Shown here: positions 11,348 through 21,778 of the stretch, piece after piece
How the letters are laid out: each line of letters starts with the position of its first letter
Numbering within the stretch: the first letter of the stretch is position 1
Assembly (NCBI GenBank): GCA_024704765.1
Contig: JAKMXF010000025.1
Coordinates: 1 to 64,000, forward strand
DNA length: 64,000 nt
Reading direction: 5' to 3'
Origin: Oopsacas minuta
Taxonomy: Eukaryota; Porifera; Hexactinellida; Lyssacinosida; Leucopsacidae
Program-made: the position numbers and the translations under genes
Notes under the pieces: generated by a model
What the model was told of the DNA's origin: nothing
Database searches by the model: none
What the model saw: only the letters and a program-made list of their open reading frames with translations

Positions 11348-11583
11348 TACTGGTATAAAGTTGAGAGCTATTGCGTTCATAGTTTCTGAGTTATAGCTTC
11401 AAAATTAACAGACTTTCCTTAGCAACACAGGAATGTGTTCACATTCCATTCAGATCAACTATTGTTTTCAAATATACTTCGCCTCTGTCATTAGATAGAA
11501 CTGTCAGGCCTGGGTTAAGTTTTACCCGGGCCTTCGGTATATTTCACACCAATATTGAGTCTTACACTTGGAAGTTACTGGTA

Positions 11584-12895
11584 CAAGGGTTGTTCATTAA
11601 ATAATGAGACTTTTTTTCATAATTCATATAGTAAAACTATACTTATCATAATTGATTATCAAATGTTTCGAAAATTTCCCCTTTAACTTTATACATCGTT
11701 TCCATCGTTCTGGTAACTTTTCCAGCCCAGTGGTATAGAATTATTTAGGGGTCCCTTTTTCCCACTGTTGTATTTCATACTCCAGCAGTTTGAAATCCTC
11801 AAATCTCTTCCCTTGAAGAGGTCTCTTCATCTCTCCAAACAGCCAGTAGTCGCTGGGAGCGAGGTCTAGACTATACGGGAGATGAGGGAGGCATTCGAAT
11901 CCTAAGTCGTCAATTGCATCCATTATCTTGGAGCTTACATGGGGCCTAGCGTTGTCATGTTGCAGCAATACGCCACGTGTCAACTTGCTTCGCCTCTCAT
12001 GTTTAATCGCTTGACGCAATTCCTACAATTCTTCAACGTAATAATCCCTATTTATGGTTGTCTTCTCAGGCAACCAGTCGAAGTGTATAATTCCTTCCCT
12101 ATCCCAAAATACTGTTGCCATTCTCTTCCCTGCTATTTTTGCAGCCTTTACCTTGATGGGTACAGGTTCTTCACGTCTCTTCCACTGCTTCGATTGAGTT
12201 TTGCTCTCTGGTTCATAATAATAAAACCAAGTTTCATCCCCCGTTACTATACGATCCAAAAAGTCTTCCTCTGCCTTGTATCTCGAAAGTAATTCTTTGC
12301 CAACTCTGACCCTTTTAGCGTTTTTGTTCTTTTGAAAGAAGTTTTGGGACCCAACGCCAGTTACCTTCGACATTTCGCATCTTCAGTGATAATCGAGTGT
12401 AGTGTGGCTTTTGATATACCTATCCTCACTTCTAACTCTCGCAGGCTTATTCGTCTGTCCTCGTCCAAAATTGTTTAGGCCCTCTCGATATTACTGTGGG
12501 TTTTGAGGAAGTCGGAAGACCTGGACGAGGGTCATTGTGGAGGTCCTCATCGCCATTATCAAAACGTTCGATCCATCTATATATGGTGGGTTTTGAAGGA
12601 CATTCATCACCGAAAATATCCTGCATTTCACGAAGAATGTATGAGCCATGTCTTCCCTTTTTCCACAGGTACCAAATTATTTGTCGTTTTCCTTCTTTGC
12701 TAAAATCCATTAGTGAAAAAAGTAGCCTCTACAAATGAAACTTTATACCGAAGAAAATTCTAGTATAGTAAAGAGTATATTGTATCGAAGTTAGACAATC
12801 AAGTTAGGCTTGTAATCTGAAATTAGGCTTAGAGCTATATTAACTAGAATATTAATTCGATACATTAGTCTCATTACTTATTGAAAAACCATTGT
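11584..12895 (-). mobile_element. Second mariner element
   Basis: Inverted ends CAAGGGTTGTTCATTAAATA at the left and CAATGGTTTTTCAATAAGTA read inward at the right, both followed by atgagac. TA flanks at 11582-11583 and 12896-12897. Length 1312 bp. It is a different mariner subfamily from the one at 2489. Confidence 0.9.
11624..12710 (-). pseudogene. mariner transposase, DD34D, inactivated
   Basis: Start ATG at 12710 (MDFSKEGKRQIIWYLWKKG), helix-turn-helix with SKPTIYRWIERFDNGDEDL, and a PRPGLPT linker. A frameshift near 12450 and another before 12373 lead to VTGDETWFYYYEPE (first D) and FDWLPEKTTINRDYYVEEL. An in-frame TAG at 12020-12022 interrupts, then LLQHDNARPHVSSKIM (second D) and LPYSLDLAPSDYWLFGEMK (third D, 34 residues on). 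Another stop lies at 11741-11743, after which the same frame continues LPERWKRCIKLKG to a stop at 11624-11626. Full-length but dead. Confidence 0.9.
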
Positions 12896-13789
12896 ACATT
12901 GTGTCAATTAAGTTTTAGAAGTCAATGCTATCTCACTAAATTAATTGCTTTAGAAGTAAAAAATAATTGGGACAGTTGGCAAGCCTGGAATATACTTACT
13001 GTCAATGGCTAACCTTACAAGATTTTCCCTATATCTCTTGGTCTGTACAGACGTACACGGATTTAGTAGATTTGTAGATGAATTTTAGTTGAGACACTTA
13101 CTGATTATGAGTCCAATAACCTAAACTCCTAAAGTATGTACATTATGTGGTGTAAATCAACAGTTCTTAATCAAGCGTAGAGGGATTTCCAGTACAGTCT
13201 ATATAATTCCATCTTTTCTCCTTTCCAAATTATTCAAGTGTACAAGGACTATCTGAACTTCGTAAGCAACGAGAGAGAAATATTTTGTAGGTGTATACGG
13301 TTCTGGCCAATGTAAAGAGGAAATGAGAGCTCCATACTGGAATATAACACAAATAAGTATAATTTTTGAAACCTCGCATGAAGGTGTGAATTGATTATAG
13401 AAACGCCTGACCTGTAGTTGGCGGGGAGAGAGAGAAAATTTAGTAAGCACGGGCCCAAGGGCCATGTTCACTAAATTTTTGCACCCTTGTCCACACTCCC
13501 GACGCTACTGCGTGTAAGCAAGACTCGCAAGGAAGGAGGGGGTGACGGTTTGGTTTAAGGCTGGTATGTCCCCTTCAATCTGAATCTACATCTCTGACAG
13601 CAGTCAGTCCAACTTCTCCAGGGATTTCCAAGCATTCACCTCACTTAGATTGTCTCCTACAACATCTCAAGAACAAGATTGTCTTCGTATTAATAAATGC
13701 ATGGGACGCCCTCGAAAACGTTGTTCTATGGCAGTACTATATACAATTTGTACACTTTCTCATACAATGTGGAATACCCGAGTAGGTCC
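12896..13789. other. Non-coding spacer with a GC-richer patch
   Basis: 13430-13700 is richer in G and C than its surroundings and contains short frames, including one with GRPRKR at about 13700, but no family is recognisable and I do not call a gene. Confidence 0.4.
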
Positions 13790-13900
13790 TTGCGTAAATT
13801 TCAAAATTGCAATTATTTGTTATTATATTCATAAAAACAACAATATAATTACATATGAAAAACTTAAGATTTCAAAATTCGGATTCAGCGTATCTGATTA
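13790..13900 (+). repeat. R1 dispersed repeat, part 1 (disrupted copy)
   Basis: It contains tattcataaaaacaacaat and cggattcagcgtatctgatta. The copy continues at 16139 after the inserted CACTG element. Homologous units lie at about 16.2-16.5, 33.1-33.6, 40.0-40.3 and 51.5 kb. In the 33-kb cluster successive units are about 170 bp apart. Confidence 0.75.
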
Positions 13901-16138
13901 CACTGTCCGACAAATTTTCATCATTTTTTGCTTCTGGAATTCACGGTAATGTTTCTTATGTATTCAAGTACCCTAATTCCAAATATCCAATCAGTTTTTC
14001 TCTATCAGCAGAGATTTTGTAAAATTCAGAAATTTCCAAAATCATTTTTCCATAGATCTCTATAGAATGTATAATTGTATATCTATTAATACCTTCCGCA
14101 TATATTGTCTAACAATTCAAATTTTCTTAAAATATATAGAATATTACATGCTCTTTCAAGAGGAGATTATCTGATTGTATTTGTATTTGTTTCTTTTCAA
14201 CAATGTCTCGTCGATGTTCAAACCCAACCGATTCTTTCTGTTATATTTGTGGAGAATTTACTACATAATTTCAGCGGAGAGACATGTCTTCCCTTGTACA
14301 CAAAGGATATGGGCAATATTTCGGTCGCAAGATTGGTGATCAAGATAAGCCTTGGGCACCTCATTTTTATTTCCCAAAATGTGCAATAGGACTAAGTAAA
14401 TGGCTAAATGGCTCACGTACTTCCATGCAATTTGCTATTCCCATGATATGGAGGGAACCAAGAGATCATTATACTGATTGTTATTTCTGTTTGACTGATA
14501 TAAAAGGAATCACTTCTAAGACCAAAAAGAATATATGTTATCCCAATCTTCAATCTGCGATTCGTCCTGTTGAGCATTCTACAGAATTCGAAGTATCTAA
14601 GCCTAAGAAAGTTTCCTTTGATGACGATACTGTTGAATATGCTATGTTAGATCAAGATGATGAGGAATTTATACCTCCGCCTCTGCCACCTGATAAAACA
14701 AGACTTCCCCACATCATTAATCAAAGTGAGCTGAATGATTTGGTTAGGGACTTGAATTTGACAAAAGATCAAAGTGAATTGCTTTGGTCAAGATTGAAAG
14801 GTTGGAACTTATTGGATGAAGAAACTAAAGTTTCATTTTTCAGGACCCGTCAAAGTGATTTCTCTGTACATTTTGAAATGCAGGGGTCTCTATGTTATTG
14901 TAACAATGTGGATCGTGTGATGGAGTTATTAGGTGTTCAACACGAACCATCAGAGTGGCGTCTCTTCATTGATTCTTCTAAGTATAGCCTCAAGGCAGTC
15001 TTACTTCACAAAGGTAATGTATTACCATCCATACCGATAGGTCATTCAGTACACATGAAGGAGTCTCATGAGAATATGGATAACTTATTGAAACTGATCA
15101 GATATAACTCTTACAATTGGCACATCTGTCGTGTCTGAAGGTAATTGGACTTTTGTGGGTATGCAACCTGGATACACGAAATATTGTTGCTTCCTCTGTG
15201 AGTGGGATAGTAGAGCAAGGCAATCCCACTATATAGTTAAGGAGTGGTCACTACGACATCAATTAACTGCTGGTACAAAGAGTGTAAGTTGTCAGTCCTT
15301 AGTAAATCCTGAGAAAATTCTATTACCACCCCTACACATAAAACTGGGTTTGATGAAAAACTTTGTAAAGGCGATAGTAAAATACAATGAAGAAGGAGAA
15401 GGTTTCAAATACCTCAAGGACAAATTTCCAAAGGTCAGCGATGCTAAAATCAAGGAAGGGATATTTATAGGTCCCCAAATTAGAGAACTATTCAAGGATC
15501 TAAACTTCGAAGCATGTCTAAATTCTGTCGAGAAAGCAGCATGGAATTCATTCATATCTTTAAATGAGAACTTTTTAGGAACTAAGAAATCACCAATTTA
15601 TGAAGAAATTGTTGTGACACTACTTGATGCATTCAGAACAATGGGATGTAATATGTCTCTAAAATACACTTTCTTCACTCACATTTGCAATTCTTTCCGG
15701 AAAATCTAGGTGCTGTGAGTGATGAACATGGTGAAAGATTTCATCAAGATATAAGCACAATGGAAAGTCGTTACAATGGAAAATTCTCTCCAAACATGAT
15801 GGCTGATTATTGTTGGTCACTAAAAAGAGATATTCCTGATTGCCACATACAAAAGAAAATCATATTCCAAGCATTTCTAAATTAGTACAATAAATGCTAA
15901 GCCAATTGACAATTTTCATTGTAATTAAATCATAAGTATGCATTTGATTAGCCAATCTAAAGAGATATATTTATAGGAATACACTGGGACAATGATAAAA
16001 CCAAAATATTGAATTTTTCAAAATCGTTGCCTGATAGAGAAAAACTGATTGGATATTTGGAATCAGGGTGCTTGAATACATGAGAAACACTACAGTGTAT
16101 TCCAGAAGCAAAAAATGCTAAAAATTTGTTGGACAGTG
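13901..16138 (+). mobile_element. Unclassified DNA transposon, CACTG termini, TTA duplication
   Basis: About 110-bp inverted repeats (13901-14012 and 16028-16138) begin CACTGTCCGACAAATTTT and CACTGTCCAACAAATTTT and share ccaaatatccaatcagtttt. TTA occurs on both sides (13898-13900, 16139-16141). R1 copies at 33.2 and 51.5 kb carry the uninterrupted site (tcgattacccc, tcaattacgcc). A second copy at 60812-62016 has related ends and a TAA duplication. CACTG termini with a 3-bp duplication resemble CACTA/EnSpm-type (CMC) elements, but the encoded protein is not one I can place in a named superfamily. Confidence 0.8.
14203..15885 (+). pseudogene. Protein of a widespread unclassified invertebrate repeat family, probable transposase
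   Basis: Start ATG at 14203: M-S-R-R-C-S-N-P-T-D-S-F-C-Y-I-C-G-E, a CxxC zinc-ligand pair. TAA at 14266-14268 interrupts. The long frame 14284-15138 continues GRKIGDQDKPWAPHFYFPKC and FAIPMIWREPRDHYTDCYFC (more CxxC pairs). Near 15125-15150 two small shifts pass through LKVIGLL into the frame with QPGYTKYCCFLCEWDSRARQ and PPLHIKLGLMKNFVKAI. A further shift near 15690 leads to FFPENLGAVSDEHGERFHQD and MMADYCWSLKRD, ending at 15885. From general knowledge, proteins with GAVSDEQGERFHQD recur in many arthropod and cnidarian assemblies as unannotated multicopy genes. Inverted repeats and a target duplication around it support a transposase role. Catalytic residues are not established. Confidence 0.75.
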
Positions 16139-16470
16139 TTACTCTATATGTCTGTTGAGAGCAAGATTCTACGTATATTTGGAGATTTCAGCTATTTGTT
16201 CACTTTATATTCATAAAAACAACAATTTTGCCTATGAGAAACCAAAAATCCTGGGAGGCAGTTTAGAGCAAGCCTGTAGATATATTCTACAATTTGGCTA
16301 GTTTGTTTACTTTTATATTCATAAAATTAATAATACATTTACATATTATTAATCCAAAAGTGTGAAAATCGGATTCAGCAAGTTCAATATATTTGGTGAA
16401 GGTTTATTAAATTATATTTACTTCCTCAATAAACACGATAAATATATAGTGCATATCTACATGTTACTGG
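16139..16470 (+). repeat. R1 dispersed repeat, part 2
   Basis: Continues the repeat after the CACTG element: ctgttgagagcaagattctac, then actttatattcataaaaaca at about 16204, and another unit near 16310 running to ttcctcaataaacacgataa. The same order occurs at 33241-33430. Confidence 0.75.
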
Positions 16471-17069
16471 AATTTACTGATATAGGCGTATTCGCGAAAT
16501 TGACTCATTCTTATCAACCCGCTAGTATTATTTCTCATATTTTCGGAAGTATATAGTGATTGCTAATTGTTAATAATATACACGGTGTAGCTGTTAGCGG
16601 ATTGACGAAAGCTCTGCAGGGTTGCTAATTACCAAACACCAACACTGAAGTAGGGACTAACTATAGCTACTTTACACGGTTGGAGATTGTTGGTTGACCA
16701 TCGTACTTTTTGATAAGACTTTCACTATTATGTGCTCGATTTGTTTCGGCGCCAACTTCACCTCATTCTTTGAACCTAGCAATAGCAATGAATCCATTCA
16801 GAGCAGTTGTTACATTATACCCAAACGGATTGATTCTTTCCAAGTTTCCTCTTTGTCACAGGTTCTAGTTCTTTCTTGTACCATATACTGCACAAGGTAT
16901 CTGACTCGTCAGAGCTGCTGATTGAGGTAGAAAACCGTCTGGAAACAGGAGAAACGCCACGTTCCCTCGCACTTCTCTTCACTCCACTACCTCTACCTTT
17001 ATACCGTAGACTTTAAATTAGAAAATATGTTACGAACATTATCAACTGTATGCTTCATACAACTTAATT
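16471..17069. other. Non-coding spacer
   Basis: No gene recognised. A frame at 16694-16921 lacks any family resemblance. Confidence 0.4.
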
Positions 17070-17560
17070 TACTTCACTTACTCTTAAACCATTCTTCATT
17101 ATAATCTTCTTCATTTTCAACGCGTACTCTCTTCATATTAGGTCGAAATACTTGTTGAGCCACTTGGGTGAAAGCAAACTTAAAGGCTGCTGTTCTATCA
17201 TCAATATTGGAATAGATTTTCTTAGAAAATTTGACACTTTCATGCGGTTCTGAATTAAATATATGAACAATGTTTAACAATTCGAAACCAGTCCTCTGCA
17301 ATTGAGTTACTGTTAATTGAGCCTACTTCGGAATGAACACTACCTAATATAATACCACTCCACAATAGTACTAATGGCGTCAAGTATGTAAGAAGAAGTT
17401 GGAAAATTTGGGTGTATGAGAAACACTATAAGGGTAGTGTATCTTATAGCCCCCTTGTAGGGCCTTCTTCTCTTCATCTAATGAGTTCAAGGCTCTCTTA
17501 TAGAGTTCGAAATGTCTACCAAACGGCGACTACTCTCAGTTAGTTATTCCATTAACAGAT
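17070..17560 (-). pseudogene. Fragment of an OTU/MULE-type transposase
   Basis: Reading on the minus strand, text near 17525 gives S-P-F-G-R-H-F-E, matching SPFGRYF of the element at 33.6-39.6 kb (near 35740). The frame 17301-17074 gives FSKKIYSNIDDRTAAFKFAF then RPNMKRVRVENEEDYNEEW, which aligns with FIRTMYGYVKDR and SRKRKLEIQNEENSKEKW there. Stops interrupt the middle. The frame stops right after F-K-S-K, where the bases read GTAAGT, a good splice-donor match, so the parent gene may have had an intron here. It is a diverged copy and no element ends were identified. Confidence 0.6.
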
Positions 17561-19006
17561 TACTTACTATTTGAGACACTGTCCCCACAAGTAAGTCCTA
17601 ATCTAAAACCTTGACAAAAGGTGATTGTTACATTTGTATATTTGTCGTTTGTGTCTATTCGAATAGATTTGATAATTTTCTAACAAATGTTACTTTCTGA
17701 AAAATTATTTTAGAATAAATTCCCATTTATGACGTCACAGATATTTCAACTTCAAAGTTAATGACGTCACCTCATAATTCCCATATATATATCGGATTAC
17801 TATGAACCAATGAATCGCTAGCTTTTTCCAGGGATATATAGATTCTTGCTACGTAATATATATAATGTGAGCCACGTAATATAGTGACTTGGGTTAGGTT
17901 CAGAAACTGGACCAGGGATATGTTACCAGATCAGATAATAAAAGGGTAACTAAATAATTCGAAAGCAAAGCGTTTGTGCTCGAAGAAATGTATAGCATGT
18001 TTGTAAAACAACAAATTATCGAGCATATAATATTCGAGAATAAACAGAAAGTGGCAAAAGATATGTTTGGTATACATTGATTAGTAAAATTCGATTCTTT
18101 GAAACATAACATTGTGTTTATTGCATCCTTCATTTCATAATGAATTTACAGTATATACATAAATCATATGCATATAAGATTGATTTATCGTACCAAGAAT
18201 AAAAATTCGTATAGCGAAACTGATAAAAGAATATTGAAACTAGAGAAAGAGAGAAATCCAAACTGTATAAGGAATTGAAATATAAAAATATTGTACAGCA
18301 AAATCTGTATAAGTAGTACAATACAAATTTGTCTCTAGAAAAGTAAAAAAGTTAGAGGCTTATATAAACGTATTTATTGTGAATCTAATCAAGTTAGACC
18401 AAAATGATTGTAAATCACTGTTTCCAAACTCGGATCGGCTATGGCTACATTTGGACAAAATATGTATCTCACCCATTTCAAAATCAAATGACCTGTTCAA
18501 ATTTCGTTAGGATAGACAGGATGGCCTATTTGGGGCAAATTGATCAATAAACGAAGGAATTATCTCTGGTGACAGGTTGGTAAAGCCATACCGCCACCGC
18601 TTGATAGACTCTGTATTACATCACAATTGTGTCAGAATACACTCGCGTGTATGCATCTGCGAAAACAGGAATAACATCAAAACTTTGCCCAAACATTTTG
18701 TTGCTATCCATCAACTATTATTGCTACGAATAAGGACAGTCCAACATTGGATAATCAGATGACGGAAGTTAGAATAAATAATTACAAAGAGACAAGGCAT
18801 ATGGATTCATAATAAAGTCGCTATATACATAAGAACAGGGAACAGAAATATACAGGCAATAAGATAATAAGTGAGCTATATGTCGTCGTGCCGCTGTGTA
18901 TCTACCTAGACAAGTGGGAGTGACCCGAAGTAGCAAGGGTTCATGCTGAGTGGACCAAGGAAAATAATTTCTAAAGATAACCTTGTCATAACACGTAAAG
19001 ATGTAG
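17561..19006. other. Non-coding spacer
   Basis: Very AT-rich. Contains two tgacgtcac motifs near 17730-17770. Short frames on both strands (for example 18130-18321) have low-complexity composition and no motif. Confidence 0.45.
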
Positions 19007-19014
19007 CCGAGTAC

Positions 19015-21771
19015 CATAGGCGTAGGGAGGGGGGCATTTGCCCCCCCCTGGCTGAGCTAGAAAATTATTTACAGGTTATAATTGTTATTTCTTTTTATAT
19101 AATTAGAAGCGTGAGGTTCTTACCAGATATGGCGAAGGATATTCGTTATTTCTTCACCTCAAAACATCCTCAAATCGATTTTTCTCAGACTGATTGCTCC
19201 AATGGGAATTCTATTATTGAAGTTGATAATATTTTCGACGAAACAGATTCTATTGATTATACAAATACAGATTTAATTGACAATTATGTGATAGTTTTGA
19301 AATTGGGATTTATGTGAGTAAAACCGTTCCTTATGATGTGAAGCAAAAACTTTTTCTTGACACTTGGATTCCTCCTGCTGATTACCCTTTCAAAGAAGAC
19401 TCAAAGAAAGGGAGAATTTTCAGAAAAGAGTGATTGAATGAATTTTCATGGTTGTCCTATTCGAAGTTGCTCAAAGGTGGGTTTTGTAAACATTGTGTGA
19501 TATATCCTCCGACAATCCGAAGGGGTTTTGCAGGGTCCTTGATTGTTACTCCTATGACAAAATACAATGATTTTCACAATGATGCCCGAGCTCACGAAAA
19601 TACTTTATGGCATATTGAATCAACAAATATGGCAATGGAGTTCCTCAAAAGAGTACAACTAGATGAACCCGAAGTTGACAAACGGTTAAACTCAATTTCT
19701 CAAAATTTAATTCAAGAAAATCGTTCCAAAATTATTTCCATAATAAAAACTATCATCTTTTGTGGAACAACTGGCTGCCCTCTTCGTGGAAAGACTGAAG
19801 AAAAGGGTATATTCTTTAAGCTCATTCATTTTCGTATAGATGCGGGAGATGAAATACTTAGAAAACACATTGTATCAGGAAATAAGAATGCTAAATATTT
19901 GTCATCAACCATTCAAAATGAACTTATTAACGAGTGGGGTCAAGTAATTGCGAAAGGGATTGTCTCAGAAATAAACTCTTCTGTTGGATTTACAGTGCTC
20001 GCTGATGAAACGGCAGATATAAATGGACACGAACAGTTGTCAGTTGCCTTACGATTCATCGGTCAAAGTGAAGCAAGATTATGTATTCGGGAAGAATTTC
20101 TTGGTTTTAGTGATCTTCATGCCGACCTAACCGCTGAATCAATATCTAAATCAATTTTAAATTTTTTACAATACCTAGGGATAAATATGGAGCTACTAGT
20201 TGGTCAAGGCTATGATGGCTGTTCCACTATGGCCGGAAAAGTAAATGGTGTGAAATCGATTATACTTAAAAGATATCCAAGTGCGATATTCGTTCATTGT
20301 GCGTCTTATTTTTTGAATCTTGCTATAAATGATCTATCAAGGCTACCAACCATACGAAATACAATTGATACGATTAAGTCTACCATTAAATATTTTCGAG
20401 ATAGTGTAATTCGGAGTGGAGTTTTGAAGTTGAAATCATTATGCGAAACCAGGTGGACTGGGAATATAAAAGTGTGAGTCATTTTTATAACAATTTCATT
20501 GATATTGTCAAAATGCTAGAAGACTTTACCTTTAATGGGCAAGGGGAAACAAGAAAAAAGCTAATTACCTGTATCCCGCTTTACTTAACTCTTCATTTAT
20601 TATTAACCTTATTGTGATATCCAAATATTCTGCGGTGATTGAGCCTATCGCACAAATGTTTCAAGCACCAAGAATTGATCTCAGTGAAGTATGGAAACAT
20701 ATTGAATTGTTAATTTCAAATCTTAAACAACATAAAGAGAATCCTGAAAGTGAATTCTTCATTATTTGGCACGAGGGACTTGAAATAGCTGCTAAATTAA
20801 ATCTAGAACTATCTTTCCCACGGATTGTAAATCGGCAATTATATCGTAGCAATATTTCTGACCCAAATATTGATAACGCTGAAGATTATTATAGGACATC
20901 TGTTTTTATGCCCTATTTGGATGATCTAATAACATCATTAGAGGATCGGTTTTCAGGCCACAATAAGGTTGTATTGAAACTTGCAACTATCCATCCTATG
21001 TATTTCAAAGAGTTCACAAAACAGGACTTTTTACAAAAATTGTCTAATATAGTTGAGCATTTTCCACCCAATTTCACACACGATCATTACTTGATGAGGG
21101 CTCTATATGGTTTGATATTTGGAAAGCTAGAGATCCAAAAACGTATCACATTACTTTTACGGAACTTCTAAGTGAATCATCAGATTTATTTCCAACTATA
21201 ACTATATGATAAAAATAGTTCCCACATTGCCAGTTACTACGTGTAGCGTCGAGAGAAGTTTTTCTACTTTACGTAGGCTAAAGAATTGGTTAAGAAATAC
21301 AATGTCAGAAGACATTAAATGGGCTTGCGTTAATGAATATATATATAGGGAAAGAATTGAAAGCGACGAAATTGGTTTTGTTAACGAAGTGCAGAAAGAA
21401 TTCTCTTGCAAAAATAGAAGAATATGGTTGTGAAGTCCCTTTATGAAGAAAAATAATCGATATTTAGTGAGTAGCTCTTTAGATTAAGGATAATTAATTA
21501 ATCAATATTCAATTATGTTACTAGAATTTACACATTCTATATGAATTCTACTTTGTTTTTGTAAATGTTGTATGTTTGTTCGAGCCGCGTGACAGAAAAC
21601 ATGCGAAGGCGCACTAATTTGCAAATCAGACTGAAATTCCAGAGGACAAAGGTTTTCGTGACAATACCATATTGTGAGTGCAAATTATATAGTCAAATTT
21701 TTTTCTGGGGGCCCCCCAGAGCGCAACTGGTCACTTTGCCCCCCCTAGATACTATGCTGGCTACGCCCTTG
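19015..21771 (+). mobile_element. hAT element
   Basis: Left end cataGGCGTAGGGAGGGGGG and right end reading inward CAAGGGCGTAGCCAGCATAG. A perfect 8-bp duplication CCGAGTAC flanks it (19007-19014 and 21772-21779), diagnostic of hAT. The right duplication overlaps the TA and first base of the adjoining pogo element. Length 2757 bp. Confidence 0.92.
19118..21433 (+). pseudogene. hAT transposase (ZMYM/52-kDa-repressor-like, DUF4371 type)
   Basis: Start near 19129 (MAKDIRYFFTSKHPQIDF), a leader typical of this hAT branch. A shift near 19300 gives PYDVKQKLFLDTWIPPADYPF, then TGA at 19431-19433 where KEWLNEFSWLSYSK is expected (tryptophan to stop). The main frame 19434-20477 has FCKHCVIYP (zinc-binding region), VLADETADINGHEQLS, and VGQGYDGCSTMAGKVNGVK (second catalytic D). 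After a shift at about 20475 and stops near 20610, the frame 20614-21171 continues. Another shift leads to 21206-21433 with LPVTTCSVERSFSTLRRLK, the hAT dimerisation region carrying the last catalytic E. Complete in length, broken at four or more places. Confidence 0.9.
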
Positions 21772-21778
21772 CCGAGTA

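Larger units (their letters stand above)
2366..11507. mobile_element. Palindromic MITE (about 0.5 kb) split by three later insertions
   Basis: Two arms are inverted copies. The left arm is 2366-2488 plus 3823-3956; the right arm is 8012-8120 plus 11348-11507. Examples: 'aatgacagagacgaatagta' near 2390 against the complement of 'cttcgcctctgtcatt' near 11480, and 'ctaataatagttcatc' near 3896 against its complement near 8090. Each arm lacks the insertion present in the other, so each serves as an empty site. The mariner sits at a TA in the left arm, the DD37E element at a TA in the ~45-bp loop, and Transib at TACTG in the right arm. No coding capacity. The outer ends read about ctgtcaag/ctgtcagg; no flanking duplication was identified, so the superfamily is unknown. 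Confidence 0.75.

Noticed and set aside
13199-13471. Overlapping minus-strand frames of 70-90 codons
   Set aside because: Two overlapping frames of similar length with no motif; neither looks coding.
18130-18321. Hydrophobic minus-strand frame resembling a small membrane protein
   Set aside because: The hydrophobicity comes from A/T-rich codons (Y, F, L, S); no start context or homologous pattern.
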